Below are positions 41,526-51,689 of a stretch of 64,000 bases of DNA, piece after piece. Both the position numbers and the translations under genes were made by a program. Numbering within the stretch: position 1 is the stretch's first letter; each line of letters starts with the position of its first letter. This DNA is from Effrenium voratum (Eukaryota; Sar; Dinophyceae; Suessiales; Symbiodiniaceae). The stretch lies in contig CAUJNA010003785.1 of NCBI GenBank assembly GCA_963377175.1, forward strand, positions 86,001-150,000, in the 5' to 3' direction. The notes beneath the pieces were generated by a model. The model searched no databases and had not been told where the DNA came from. It saw only the letters and a program-made list of their open reading frames with translations.

Positions 41526-41751
41526 GAAGTACGGCCAGGCACTTGTGGTTTGCCCGGAGCCTCTCTTCTGGGTGCTTCACGCGCTCAGATTCCCTCGCGC
41601 CTGCGACCGTTTTAGCCCACGCGCCTGGTGTCGAACGGTCTACCCTTGGAACATCGGCAAGCTTTCGCCGATGCGCGCAACTGCGCAGGGTGAGGCTTTT
41701 CGATGGGTCATTTTCTGGGACTACCCTAGGTTCAGCCAGAAGCTAGCAGGT
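41526..41751 (+). CDS. Weak exon candidate with perfect GTAAGT donor
   Basis: A plus frame reads YGQALVVCPEPLFWVLHALR, FPRACDRFSPRAWCRTVYPW and a further helix, ending at CTAGCAG|GTAAGTG, the optimal eukaryotic donor. About two thirds of codons end in G or C. It is isolated in a repeat block, has no motif and is on the opposite strand to other genes. Confidence 0.28.
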
Positions 41752-41769
41752 AAGTGAAGCTCTCCACAC

Positions 41770-42055
41770 CCTAAAGTGAGGTTTTGAGGGAAAGCTAAAC
41801 CTCAAAACTAAACCCTAAACGGGTTGTAACCCTTAAACCTGCACCCTAAACCTGAACCCTCAAGTGAGGGTTTGAGGGCAAGTTAAAACCCAAGACTAAG
41901 CCCTAACCTCTAAACCCTAAACAGGTGGTTTGAGGGCAAGTTAATCCCCAAAACAAAACCCTAAACCCTAAAAAGGGGGTTTCTACACCTAGCCCTAAAT
42001 GAGAGTGAAACCCAAAACCTGAACCCTAAAGTGAGGATTTGAGGCAAGTTAAAGC
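41770..42055 (-). repeat. Degenerate interstitial telomeric repeats (CCCTAAA)
   Basis: At least ten CCCTAAA or near variants (ACCCTAAACCC, CCTAAACGGG, CCCTAAAGTGAGG). The longer phrase GAGGxTTTGAGGGCAAGTTAA recurs several times. The G-rich strand would be TTTAGGG. Confidence 0.72.
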
Positions 42056-42116
42056 CAAAGCCTGGACAGAGACCAGAAGGTGCAACAGGTGGTTCTGGGC
42101 GAACCACACGCGCTGC

Positions 42117-42160
42117 GGGTAGAAGTAGTAGTAGCAGTAGCAGTAGAAGTAGAAGTAGAA

Positions 42161-42206
<46 letters not shown>

Positions 42207-42310
42207 CGTAGCAGCAGCAGCAGTAATAGTAGTAATAGTAGATGGTGCTACTGCTAGTGCTAGTGTGAGTGCCAGTGTGAGTAGCAACAGAAGTAATAGT
42301 AATAGTACTA
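42117..42310 (+). repeat. (AGT)n triplet array with AGC and GTGAG islands
   Basis: Long AGTAGTAGT run with GCAGCAGCA inside, ending in AGTAATAGTAAT. Confidence 0.9.
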
Positions 42311-42352
42311 CTACATCGAACACTTCCTGCCAGTGGGATTTCATATGGTGCC

Positions 42353-42600
42353 TCACAGGGCATGTTTAGCAGAAATGGGTTGGAGACGAAGTTGCAGCCG
42401 TGCTTTCACGCCTTCGGCCCGCATCTGCCTGGCACTTCCAGCGCCTACATAGTATACGAACTTGAAAACTTTGCCCGGGACGCAGCCACATCTCAGCGGC
42501 ACGTGTAGCGCCGACGCACGAATTGGTAAACCTTTGTCCGGGATGCGACCATTGATGGTGCGATTCATCAGGGTTTTGCACTGCGGGCTTCTGAGCAGTG
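42353..42600 (-). CDS. Weak coding candidate
   Basis: A minus frame includes LMNRTINGRIPDKGLPIRAS, ALHVPLRCGCVPGKVFKFVY and YVGAGSARQMRAEGVKARLQ. It has a mixed, protein-like texture but no splice sites I trust and no known domain. Possibly a gene relic. Confidence 0.25.
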
Positions 42601-42897
42601 ACCGCTGGAACCAGGAGTCGTTTCGACCAAGAATCTGCGTGCTGCATCTTCCAGATCGAGTTCAGCCCAAGCAGACAAATAAGTATCAAACATGTAACTG
42701 TTAACCTCCCACAGCGGCTGCAGGAAAGCTAAGCCAGCGAGCATAGGAGCATGGCAAGTCCTGCAAAGAAGAACATAAACTGGAATTCAAAACCACATCT
42801 GTGGCAAGTGTGAGATCATGCGTGACCAGAAGCCGAAGTCAGTGTCAGTGTCAGCGACAGTTAACATCCCCCCCACCCAGGCCCCCCGTCACGGGCA

Positions 42898-43110
42898 TAA
42901 GTTTCTTTGCGCAAGTTCTCAGCGCAACTTTCTCAATGCAAGTCGCTGCGCGGGTCGCTCGCTCTTCAAGCGTTCTGCGCAGCTCTCTTCACGCAAGTTC
43001 TGTCAGACGTCTGCAAGTTTCCTCCCACGTAGTTTTCAACGCACGCATAACGGCGCAAGCCTCTCTGCTTGCAGGCGCCTGTTTGAAAAAAACACACAGG
43101 CCATGGGCAC
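42898..43110 (+). repeat. Diverged GCGCAAGTT-type repeats
   Basis: Words such as GCGCAAGTTCTCAGCGCAAC and TTCACGCAAGTTCTGTC recur every 15-30 bp; the same core forms the tighter array at 46305-46500. Confidence 0.5.
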
Positions 43111-43158
43111 GTCATGCGCCGGGAGCTGCGGCCTGGCTTTCTGCAAACATCAGGCTTC

Positions 43159-43710
43159 TCAAGCACTCTGCGCAGACCTTTTGCTCTTGACCCCCTTGTC
43201 CTCCTCCAGCGCACGCATCTGAGCTTTGTAGTCTGTGGGCTTACGCTTCTTCTTGCGGCTCTTCAAGCACCGCAGCCCCAACCAACTTTCCAGGCGGAGA
43301 GAGACTGTAGAAGCTTGTGCCTCTGGTAGCTGTGAGCGACCCGCTCCCATGAAGTAGTCAGCACTCGGCAAGCTAGCCAGCGAGACATGGGTGAAGTCGC
43401 GCACCTCGCTGTCCAGGAAACATGGGTGAGGGCCGCGCACCCTTGGAAACAGCAACACCCAAGCCACACTGCAGGGATCTGCCCAGTGATTTTCCTCAGT
43501 CCAATGTGTCCTAGTTGAATGCTGCACTGTCCTTACCAATACCCAGCGCTGTGCCGCCAGCCTCCGCGCTTGCGGCAGCAAACGGCTGTGTGTTTGCTAA
43601 CCCCGCTGGCCCGACACTTTCCCTTGCGGCAAATGTGTCTTCTTGAGAAGCTTCTCTATCTCCTCACGTTTGTAGACCTTCCGCGAGTCCTCAGTATCCG
43701 TGACACCAAA
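43159..43710 (-). pseudogene. Coding fragment in two frames, unidentified
   Basis: At 43710-43608 a minus frame reads DTEDSRKVYKREEIEKLLKK and THLPQGKVSGQRG to a stop. At 43581-43159 another gives LPQARRLAAQRWVLVRTVQH, then LASLPSADYFMGAGRSQLPE and a basic end (KSRKKKRKPTDYKAQMRALE) to a stop. The acidic/basic alternation and helix texture suggest real protein, perhaps a ribosome- or RNA-associated one, now broken by a frameshift or intron. No family match; no start found. Confidence 0.35.
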
Positions 43711-44235
43711 ACAAGGCCAAGTCGTTGTTCGCGGCCCCGCGCGGTTTGGCCGTTAAAGCGCGGCAACCATCTCAGCAAATGGCTGAGTCCCCCACGCCTG
43801 CCACGCGCGCATCACGCTCCATTTTTATCGCAAAGCCAGGATTCATTGGTAATTTGTGTATATAAGTGACTCAAAGTCGATGCTGCACTGGGAAAGAGCG
43901 TTGCAAAATCAGAGGCCCGAAAAACAATCCGACGAGCACTATGTGTTGATTTGTTTGTTGTGGAACCAGCAGCTAAACAGATCACGGCCTCAAGTCGCGG
44001 CACAGCAGGCCGACAGCAGTCCACATACAGCCCGCTGTGTTATACCGGAACATGCTAGAGTACACATACTCCCAAATGCAGTGGTTCGCCGCTTACATGA
44101 GGGGTAGACGGTGATGCCGTGGAACTGGCTAATGTTCGAGAGTGGCAATTGCAGCGAAACAAACTCACTGCAAGGTGCAAGGGTCCCCATCACGCAAACT
44201 GAGCAGTCGGTACGTGTTTATGTGTATGTATGTGT

Positions 44236-44266
44236 ATATATATATGTATATATATATATATATGCG
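44236..44266. repeat. (TA)n and (TG)n microsatellite
   Basis: TATGTGTATGTATGTG passes into TATATATA runs. Confidence 0.85.
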
Positions 44267-44637
44267 CACACGCACGTCTTAGGGCCCCGGCGCTGTCTCC
44301 ACTTTTTGCACAGGGCCGTGTGTGCGCGTGCAACTGCATGTGCCCCCCCTGGAAGAAGTTGCAAAATGAGCATTTTACACAGGGCCGTCTTCGACGACTC
44401 CGGCAAAAACAAGGACCTCTTTCTTGTTGGTGCTTATTCAAGGGGACAACCACAAAGGGAAACACGTGAAAAAGCACGCTGCTGTACAAACCTATTGTGT
44501 TGCTGCCTTTGACAAGCCAAACAAAACCCCACAACAGCCCAACCCACGACTGCCATCACCACCACTTCCAACCCCCACCCCCCCCCCCCGTATGAGGGAA
44601 GATTATACCAAATGTGTCACAACGTGTTGCGTGCAGA

Positions 44638-45600
44638 AATGATGATGAAAATGATGATAAATATGATGATAAATATGATGGTAAAACGAATATGTTGATG
44701 AACATGATGATGATAATTAGCTGAAAAATCAGTCATATTTTCTATTTTTCTAACTAATTAGAAAACTTAGCTGAAAAATCAGTGATTGTTTTTCCTAATT
44801 TGTCTAATTGTCCCCCGGTCTCCGGAATGTTGGGACCTATTTTCTTTCTAATTATTCTAATTTTTCAGCTTCTATTTCTAATTAATTAGAAAAATAGCTG
44901 GAAAATCAGTCAATTGTTTCTAATTTTCCTTTTTTTTTCTAATTAATTAGAAAAATAAGCTGAAAAATCAGTCAACTTTTTCTAAATTTCCTATTTTTTC
45001 TAATTGTCCCCCGGTCTCCGGAATGTTGGGACCTATATTTTTCTAATTTTTCTAATTCTTCGAATTCTTCAGAAACATTAGCTGCAAAGTCAATCAATTT
45101 TTCTGATTTTTTTTTAATTTTTGTAATAACATAGAAACATTAGCTGAAAAATCAATCATTTTTTCCAATTAATTAGCTGAAAAGTCAATCTTTTTCCCGA
45201 TGTTTCTAATTAATTAGAAAAATTAGCTGAAAAATCAATTATTTTTACATTAGCTGAAAAATCAATTATTTTTCTAATTTTCCTATTTTTCAAATTAAAT
45301 AGAAAAAATAACTGAAAAACCAGTTATTTTTTCAATTTTTTCTATTTTTCTAATTAATTAGAAAAATAAGCTGAAAAATCAGTCATTTTTTCTAATTTTA
45401 CTAATTTTTCTAATTGTCCCCCGCTCTCCGGAATGTTGGGACCTGTATTTTGTCTATTTTTCTATTTTTTCTAATTAAACAGAAAAATTAGTTGAAAAGT
45501 CAGTTAATTCTTCTATGTTTTCTAATTTTTCTGATTAATTAAACAAAATTAGCTGAACAGTCCATCATTTTTCTAATTTTTCATATTTTTCTAAATAATT
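44638..45600 (+). repeat. AT-rich array, left arm of a large inverted pair
   Basis: It begins with GATGAT-type triplets (44638-44720), then many diverged units of TTAGCTGAAAAATCAGTCAT, TTTTCTAATTTTTC and TAATTAATTAGAAAAA. Three copies of a GC-rich cassette, AATTGTCCCCCGGTCTCCGG followed by AATGTTGGGACCTAT, sit at about 44806, 45001 and 45413. No coding. Confidence 0.88.
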
Positions 45601-45801
45601 ACTAGACCACGGTTGGCCCGAAAGCAGAACATCGCAAGCGAGGTTGTCCGCACAGTCCGCGTCAAATCCAACTGCCTCCTGCAGCAAAAACTCTACAGCC
45701 CGTGGCTCTGGAAGAAACCCTCCCCACGTCGGGCGGCAAAACCTTGTTAGTCTTCGCAGCCCAGTCACGCGCCGTTTTTTGGCACGACCTACATCCGTTG
45801 T

Positions 45802-46121
45802 CTACGTGTGCTACTTCTACGTAGTGCCGCATGCAAGTCAGACTTCGGGCTTCCGCTGCGTAGAGAAAGAGGTACTGCAGCTTCTTCTCCAAGCCGAGCT
45901 TCGAATCATTCTCGTGACGGCGCCAGTTCGCGCAGTGTGGCTGCCGATCACAGGGAGATCGCAATCCGTCTGTGCTGCGCGCAGTCGCGGACTGCCCTTG
46001 GCTTCCGCGTGGAGGTTGAGTAAACTGCGAGGAACCAGAGCTCGTGCCACCAGCTGGACCATGTTGGCCATCAGCACCTGTCCTCGCACCCACACCCATT
46101 TGCCAGAAAAAAGAACATGAT
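45802..46121. repeat. 320-bp direct repeat, copy 1
   Basis: Starts CTACGTGTGCTACTTCTACG, ends AGAAAAAAGAACATGAT. It recurs at 46766-47085 with an offset of 964 bp. By eye I see only two differences (A/G near 45955 and 45991). All frames are nearly open; a minus reading YLFLYAAEARSLTCMRHYVE is protein-like but unidentified. Confidence 0.93.
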
Positions 46122-46304
46122 TTGCCAGACAAAAAACAAGTATTACAGTTCGCTCCTCATTCACGCACGCACAGACCCGCAAGAAGCGCAAACACAAACG
46201 CACACACATACACACGCACACACACACACACACAAAGCAACAGAAAAATGCAACCGCGCGCACGCATGCACGCACATATGCACGCAACAGCTGCTTGGGC
46301 ACGT

Positions 46305-46500
46305 GCCCTGCGCGCAAGTTGCTCTGCACAAGTGCTTTGTGCAACTTGCTCTGCGCAAGTTGCGCAAAGTGCTCCGTGCAAGTTGCTCTGTGCAAGTTGC
46401 TCTGCGCGAGTTACGCTGCGGAAGTTGCTCTGCAAGTTGCTCTGCGCAAGCTGCTCTGCGCAAGTTGCTCGGCGCAAGTTGCTCGGCGCAAGTTTTGCAG
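46305..46500 (+). repeat. 14-bp array TGCGCAAGTTGCTC
   Basis: About a dozen units of 14 bp or multiples, with substitutions. On the minus strand it reads as an EQLAQS-type repeat, an artefact. Related units continue at 47098-47160. Confidence 0.85.
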
Positions 46501-46635
46501 CTGCAGCTGCAGGAATGTACTCCGCGTACTACTCTTGTGATTTTGGAGCTGGAGGTGCGGGAATGTACTCCGCGTACTACTTTTGCACTTAAAATTTGCG
46601 ACTTTCAGCTGGAACTGCGTGCAGCCAGAGCTGCC

Positions 46636-46716
46636 GCGGACCAGGCGGGGATCGCACCCGCGACCGCGCGACATCGGAGAGCAGCCGCGCAAACCACGAG
46701 ACAATTGCCAAAGACA
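46636..46716 (-). ncRNA. tRNA-like relic (possible SINE head) 1
   Basis: The minus strand contains TCGCGGGTGCGATCCCCGCC, close to the tRNA T-arm / pol III B box (9 of 11), with GTGGTTTGCGCGG about 40 nt upstream in an A-box-like position. It is similar to 47182-47258. No cloverleaf I would accept as a working tRNA. Confidence 0.42.
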
Positions 46717-46765
46717 AATTCGCAAGCAAAAAGCACGCAAAAAAAAAGGAGACAACTCCCGAGGA

Positions 46766-47085
46766 CTACGTGTGCTACTTCTACGTAGTGCCGCATGCAA
46801 GTCAGACTTCGGGCTTCCGCTGCGTAGAGAAAGAGGTACTGCAGCTTCTTCTCCAAGCCGAGCTTCGAATCATTCTCGTGACGGCGCCAGTTCGCGCAGT
46901 GTGGCTGCCGATCACAAGGAGATCGCAATCCGTCTGTGCTGCGCGCAGTCGCAGACTGCCCTTGGCTTCCGCGTGGAGGTTGAGTAAACTGCGAGGAACC
47001 AGAGCTCGTGCCACCAGCTGGACCATGTTGGCCATCAGCACCTGTCCTCGCACCCACACCCATTTGCCAGAAAAAAGAACATGAT
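46766..47085. repeat. 320-bp direct repeat, copy 2
   Basis: Near-identical to 45802-46121. Flanking sequence differs from the first base on, so the borders are sharp. Confidence 0.93.
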
Positions 47086-47181
47086 GGTCGGTGCAAATTG
47101 GTCTGCGCAAGTTGCTCTGTGCAACTTGCTCTGCTGCGCAAGTTGCTTTAATATGCAAGTTGCATCTTGCGACGCCCGCCC

Positions 47182-47258
47182 GCGGACCAGGGAGGAATCG
47201 AACCCGCGACCCGCCGGTTCCAGGAGCAGCGCGCGAACCACGAGACAACTCCCGAGGA
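47182..47258 (-). ncRNA. tRNA-like relic (possible SINE head) 2
   Basis: The minus strand has GGTTCGATTCC, a perfect B box, inside GTCGCGGGTTCGATTCCTCC, and GTCTCGTGGTTCGCGCGCTG as an A-box-like start. It shares GCGGACCAGG and AACCACGAGACAA with copy 1. Probably tRNA-derived. Confidence 0.48.
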
Positions 47259-47293
47259 CCAGTTCGAACAACAAAAGTCGCAAAAAGCATCGA

Positions 47294-47776
47294 GTTTTTG
47301 CACCTCGACCACGCCGATCCCCGCAGAGGGTTGCGCGGGCACCGCAGAAATCGCAAAAAACCATGGGTTTTTGCACCTCGACCACGCCGATCCCCGCAGA
47401 GGGTTGCGCGAGCACCGCAGAAATCGCAAAAAAAACCACAAGTTTTTGCACCTCGACCACGCCGATCCTCGCAGAGGGTCGCGCGAGCATGTTAGAAATC
47501 GCAAAAAACCATGGGTTTTTGCACCTCGATCACGCCGATCCCCGCAGAGGGTCGCGCGAGCAGCGCAGAAATCGCAAAAAAAAACCATCGGTTTTTGCAC
47601 CTCGACCACGCCGATCCCCGCAGAGGGTCGCGCGAGCACCGCAGAAATCGCAAAAAACCATGGGTTTTTGCACCTCGACCACGCCGATCCCCGCAGAGGG
47701 TCGCGCGAGCACTTTAGAAATCGCAAAAAACCATGGGTTTTTGCACCTCGACCACGCCGATCCCCGCAGAGGGTCG
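47294..47776 (+). repeat. Tandem array of 73-bp units, 6.5 copies
   Basis: Units start at 47294, 47367, 47442, 47515, 47591, 47664 and 47737 (lengths 73, 75, 73, 76, 73, 73). Each has GTTTTTGCACCTCGACCACG, CCGATCCCCGCAGAGGGTCG and CGCAGAAATCGCAAAAAACC. The A-run length varies. Because 73 is not a multiple of three, all frames stay open on both strands and cycle. Confidence 0.95.
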
Positions 47777-47829
47777 ATTTTCGTGTAGTGTCGTCGGCAC
47801 TACCCCGCCGCCCTAAGAAGAGATTTTAA

Positions 47830-47985
47830 CTCCTCGCAAGTCAATTGCACTTGACTCCTTGCGCTTGCAAACTTGCAACTTGCACTTGACTCCATGCACT
47901 TGCAACTTGCACCTGACTCCTTGCACTTGCAACTTGCACTTGACTCCTTGCACTTGCAACTTGCACTTGACTCCATGCGCAGCTC
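47830..47985 (+). repeat. Tandem repeat of CTTGCACTTGCAACTTGCAC type
   Basis: About four units of roughly 30 bp (TTGACTCCxTGCACTTGCAA). They share TGACTCCTTGCA with the next array and look like its ancestor or offshoot. Confidence 0.85.
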
Positions 47986-48540
47986 GCAATGACTCTCATG
48001 ACTCCTTGCAATGACTCCTTGCAATGACTCCTTGCAATGACTCCTTGCAATGACTCCTTGCAATGACTCCTTGCAATGACTCCTTGCAATGACTCCTTGC
48101 AATGACTGCTTGCAATGACTCCTGCAATGACTCCTTGCAATGACTCCTTGCAATGAGCTGCTTGCAATGACTCCTTGCAATGACTGCTTGCAATGACTCC
48201 TTGCAATGACTCCTTGCAATGACTCCTTGCAATGACTCCTTGCAATGACTCCTTGCAATGACTCCTTGCAATGACTCCTTGCACCTTGCAATGCCTTGCA
48301 ATGACTCCTAGCAATGACTCCTTGCAATGACTCCTTGCAATGACTCCTTGCAATGACTCCTTGCAATGACTCCTTGCAATGACTCCTTGCAATGACTCCT
48401 TGCAATGACTCCTTGCAATGACTCCTTGCAATGACTCCTTGCAATGACTCCTTGCAATGACTCCTTGCAATGACTCCTTGCAATGACTCCTTGCAATGAC
48501 TCCTTGCATTGACTTTCATGATGATGATTCCTTGCAATGA
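47986..48540 (+). repeat. 13-bp satellite TGACTCCTTGCAA, about 40 units
   Basis: Near-perfect 13-bp units over some 550 bp, with a few variants (TGACTGCTTGCAA, a GAGCTG insert, a CACCTTGCAATGC interruption near 48290). The minus strand gives cyclic ARSHCKESLQGVI peptides in all frames, an artefact of a stop-free unit. Confidence 0.96.
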
Positions 48541-48609
48541 CACCTTGTAATGACTCTCATGAGCACAACTCAAGTGAACCCAGCGGAAGAACCCTTCGCC
48601 ATGCTTTCG

Positions 48610-50040
48610 GGAAAAAAAATAGCTACAAAATCTGTCAATTTCTGATAATTTTCCGAATTTTTCTAATTGTCCCCCGGTCTCCGGAATGTTGGGACCTATA
48701 TTTTTCGAATTTTTCTAATGTGTCTAATTTTTCTATTTTTGTAATTAATTAGAAAAATTAGCTGAAAAGTCAGTCATGTTTTTCATTTTTCTAATTTTTG
48801 TAATTAAATAGAAAAAATAGCTGAAAAATCAGTCATTTTTCTAATTTTTCTAATTCATTTAAAAAAAGAAAAAAAGAAAAATAGAAAACATATAGGCCCC
48901 AACATCCGGAGACCGGGGAACAATTTGAAAAATTAGGAAATTTAGAAAAAGTTAACTGATTTTTCCGCTAATTTTTCTAATTAATTAGAAAAAATAGGAA
49001 AATTAGAAACAATTGACTGATTTTCCAGCTATTTTTTAAATTAATTAGAACAAATAGAAAAATAGAAAAAATGACTGACTTTTCAGCACATTTTTCTGAA
49101 AAATTAGAAAAAATATAGGTCCCAACATTCCGGAGACCGGGGGACAAATAGAAAAATTCGGAAAATTAGAAAAAAATGTCCGATTTTTCAGCTTATTTTT
49201 CTAATTAATTAGAAAAAATAGAAAAATTAGAAAAAATTGACTGTTTTTCAGTTTTTTTCTAATTAAGTAGAAAAATAGAAAAAATAGGTCCCAACATCCC
49301 GGAGACCGGGGGACAATTAGAAACAATAAAAAAATAAATGAAAAAATGACTGATGTTTCAGCTATTTTTTCTACTTAATTAGAACAAATAGAAAATTAGA
49401 AAACAATGACTGATTGTTCAGCTAATTGGTCTAATTAATTGCAAAAAATATGTTCATCATCATCGTCATCATCTTTTTCATCATCATATTCATCATCATC
49501 TTCTCATAATGTTCATCATCATTCATCATTTGTATGATCATTTTCATCATCATTCATCATGCTTATTATCATCATTTTCACCATCATGATCATCGTGTTT
49601 GTCATCATGTTCATCATCATTAATCATTTTTATCATCATTGGCATCATCATGCTTATCATCATTGTCATGTACATCAGCATGTTTTTTATTATTGCTATC
49701 ATCATGTTCATCATCATGTTCGTCATCATTTTCATCATTATTTGTATCATTCTCGTTTATCATTTGTTCCTCATCATGTTCGTCATGTTCATCACCATTT
49801 TAATCATACGTTTAATCATCATTGTCATCATCATGTTCATCATCATTTTCATCAGCATCGACAATGGAAATCATTTTTGTTAAAATCATCATTCATCATG
49901 TTCATCATCATTTAATCCTAATTTTCATTATTATGTTTATCACCACTGCCATCATAATGTTATTTTCATCATCATGTTTATCATCATTGTCATCGTCATA
50001 TTTTTCACCATCATGTTCATCATCATTTTTATCGACTGGT
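48610..50040 (-). repeat. AT-rich array and ATC-triplet tract, right arm of the inverted pair
   Basis: To about 48860 the units still have the left-arm orientation, with one plus cassette near 48665. From about 48890 they are inverted: AGGTCCCAACATTCCGGAGA and CCGGGGGACAAT at about 48893, 49113 and 49282. From 49450 to 50040 CATCATCATC triplets mirror the GAT triplets of 44638. Several long Ile/Met/His frames here are artefacts. Confidence 0.87.
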
Positions 50041-50104
50041 TCTTCAGCTAATTCTTCTAATAACTGAGCCATGCATCTAGCATTTCTGAGCCGGAGGTTT
50101 CCCT

Positions 50105-50190
50105 TGATGACGCTCCACTAAATGTAGTCTTCGGGGAGCCAGTGTCGCAAAACAGGGGTCCCAGGCTCGATTCCCCCTGCCGGCTCTTTG
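50105..50190 (+). ncRNA. tRNA-like relic 3
   Basis: GGCTCGATTCC (10 of 11 to the B box) lies in GTCCCAGGCTCGATTCCCCC, preceded by TCTTCGGGGAGCCAGTGTCG. GAGCC and GGCTC could pair as an acceptor-like stem. Not a convincing intact tRNA. Confidence 0.38.
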
Positions 50191-50726
50191 CTGGGTTGGG
50201 GTTCCGCCTCTTTTTGCCGAAAATCTGGACGTCCTAATTGCGAAAACCCTGGAAAACCGTGTTTTTTTGAGGGAAATATTGGGGAGCAAAGGGGAAATGC
50301 AAGGAAGTGCAAGGAAATGAGGGGAGGAAATAGGAAGTCGACATGACAGGAAAGCGGCGGGACATGAAAGGGAAACAAAGGGGAACTGAAAGGGACATGC
50401 AAGGGACAGAAATGAAAACAGGGGAGCGCAGTGCAGGGGGAAGGAAAGGGAAACAACGCACAAGGAAACCAAGCGGCACGACGGGAGATGTAGGGAAATG
50501 ACTCGCGACGAAAGAACGGGACATACATGGAAAATGAAGCGGACATAGCGAGAAAATGTCAGGGACATGAAGGAAGGGTTGAACGGCATGGAAGGGACAG
50601 GACCAGGACATCATGGGAAACGCGAAAAGGACATGAAGGGGAAATGAAGGGGAAAGCCAGTAGTGAGATGAAAGTTCCGGGTCATGCAGGGGTAGTGCCC
50701 GGAACTCAGGGGGCAACGTGACGCTG

Positions 50727-50728
50727 CA

Positions 50729-50782
<54 letters not shown>

Positions 50783-50799
50783 AGAGAGCGGGAGAGAGA

Positions 50800-50893
<94 letters not shown>

Positions 50894-51165
50894 GAGAGAG
50901 AGAGAGAGAGAGCGAGACACAGAGAGTGAGCCAGAGACAGCGCCAGAATCAGAGAAACAGAGAAAGAGACAGACAGAGAGAGCGACAGCGAGAGAGAGAA
51001 AGACAGAGACTGAGAAAGAGAGACACAGAAAGACAGAGAGAGAGAGAGAGAAAGAGCGAGAAGGTGAGAGAGTAGAGAGGTTCGAATTAGGGTACCCTTT
51101 TTCTGTAGAGGGGCGTGGACAGGAAGGAGACAGGGAGACAGAAAGAGACAGAGAAACAGAGACAG

Positions 51166-51225
<60 letters not shown>

Positions 51226-51235
51226 AAACAGAGGG
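50727..51235 (+). repeat. (GA)n microsatellite, interrupted
   Basis: Long pure GAGAGA runs at 50731-50774, 50800-50890 and 51170-51222 with GACAGAGA variants between. A truncated family D element interrupts it at 51065-51113. Confidence 0.95.
51065..51113. repeat. Truncated family D element inside the GA tract
   Basis: GAGAGTAGAGAGGTTCGAAT, TAGGGTACCCTTTTTCTGTA and GAGGGGCG match the left half of copies 1-3. Confidence 0.7.
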
Positions 51236-51379
51236 AGATTGAGGAGAGAGAGGCTTGAGGGGATGGGGAGGATGGGGAGCAGAGGGAGGGAGAGAGGACG
51301 ACAGAACGCGCGAGGGAGACAAGGGAGAGAGTAAGAAGGAGAAAAGGGAGAGGACAATGTCGGCGGACTGAGCCGGAGG

Positions 51380-51665
51380 CTCTAAAAAAATACTGATTTT
51401 ACAGCTATTTTTTCTAATTCAATAGAAATAATAAAAACATTAAGAAGATGAGAAAAATAGGAAAAATAGGTCCCAACTCCTCCAAATAATTAGGCAAAAA
51501 AATAACATGACTGATTTTCCAGCCAATTTGTCTCATTAATTAGAAAAAATAAAAACAAAAGCAACAAAAAATGGAATAAAATGACTGATTTGCCAGCCAT
51601 TTTTCTCATTCATTGAACAAAATATAAGAATTAGAAAAACATGATTGATATTCCTGCTATTTTTA
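51380..51665. repeat. Further AT-rich units of the 44-49 kb array
   Basis: Units of AAATGACTGATTTxCCAGCxA and a decayed cassette, TAGGTCCCAACTCCTCC, near 51468, in the inverted orientation. Confidence 0.7.
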
Positions 51666-51689
51666 AATTCCGGCTGGACCCGGACACTT

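Noticed and set aside
47081..47829. Overlapping 190-235 codon frames on both strands
   Set aside because: The 73-bp unit is stop-free in every frame, so openness carries no information.
47986..48540. CRISPR-like regular array
   Set aside because: The units are 13 bp with no variable spacers and the genome is eukaryotic; it is a simple satellite.
49550..49915. Ile/Met/His-rich frames
   Set aside because: Translations of ATC/CAT triplet repeats.
50234..51357. 362-codon minus frame rich in Ser/Leu
   Set aside because: Produced by the GA microsatellite; alternating Ser-Leu or Glu-Arg only.
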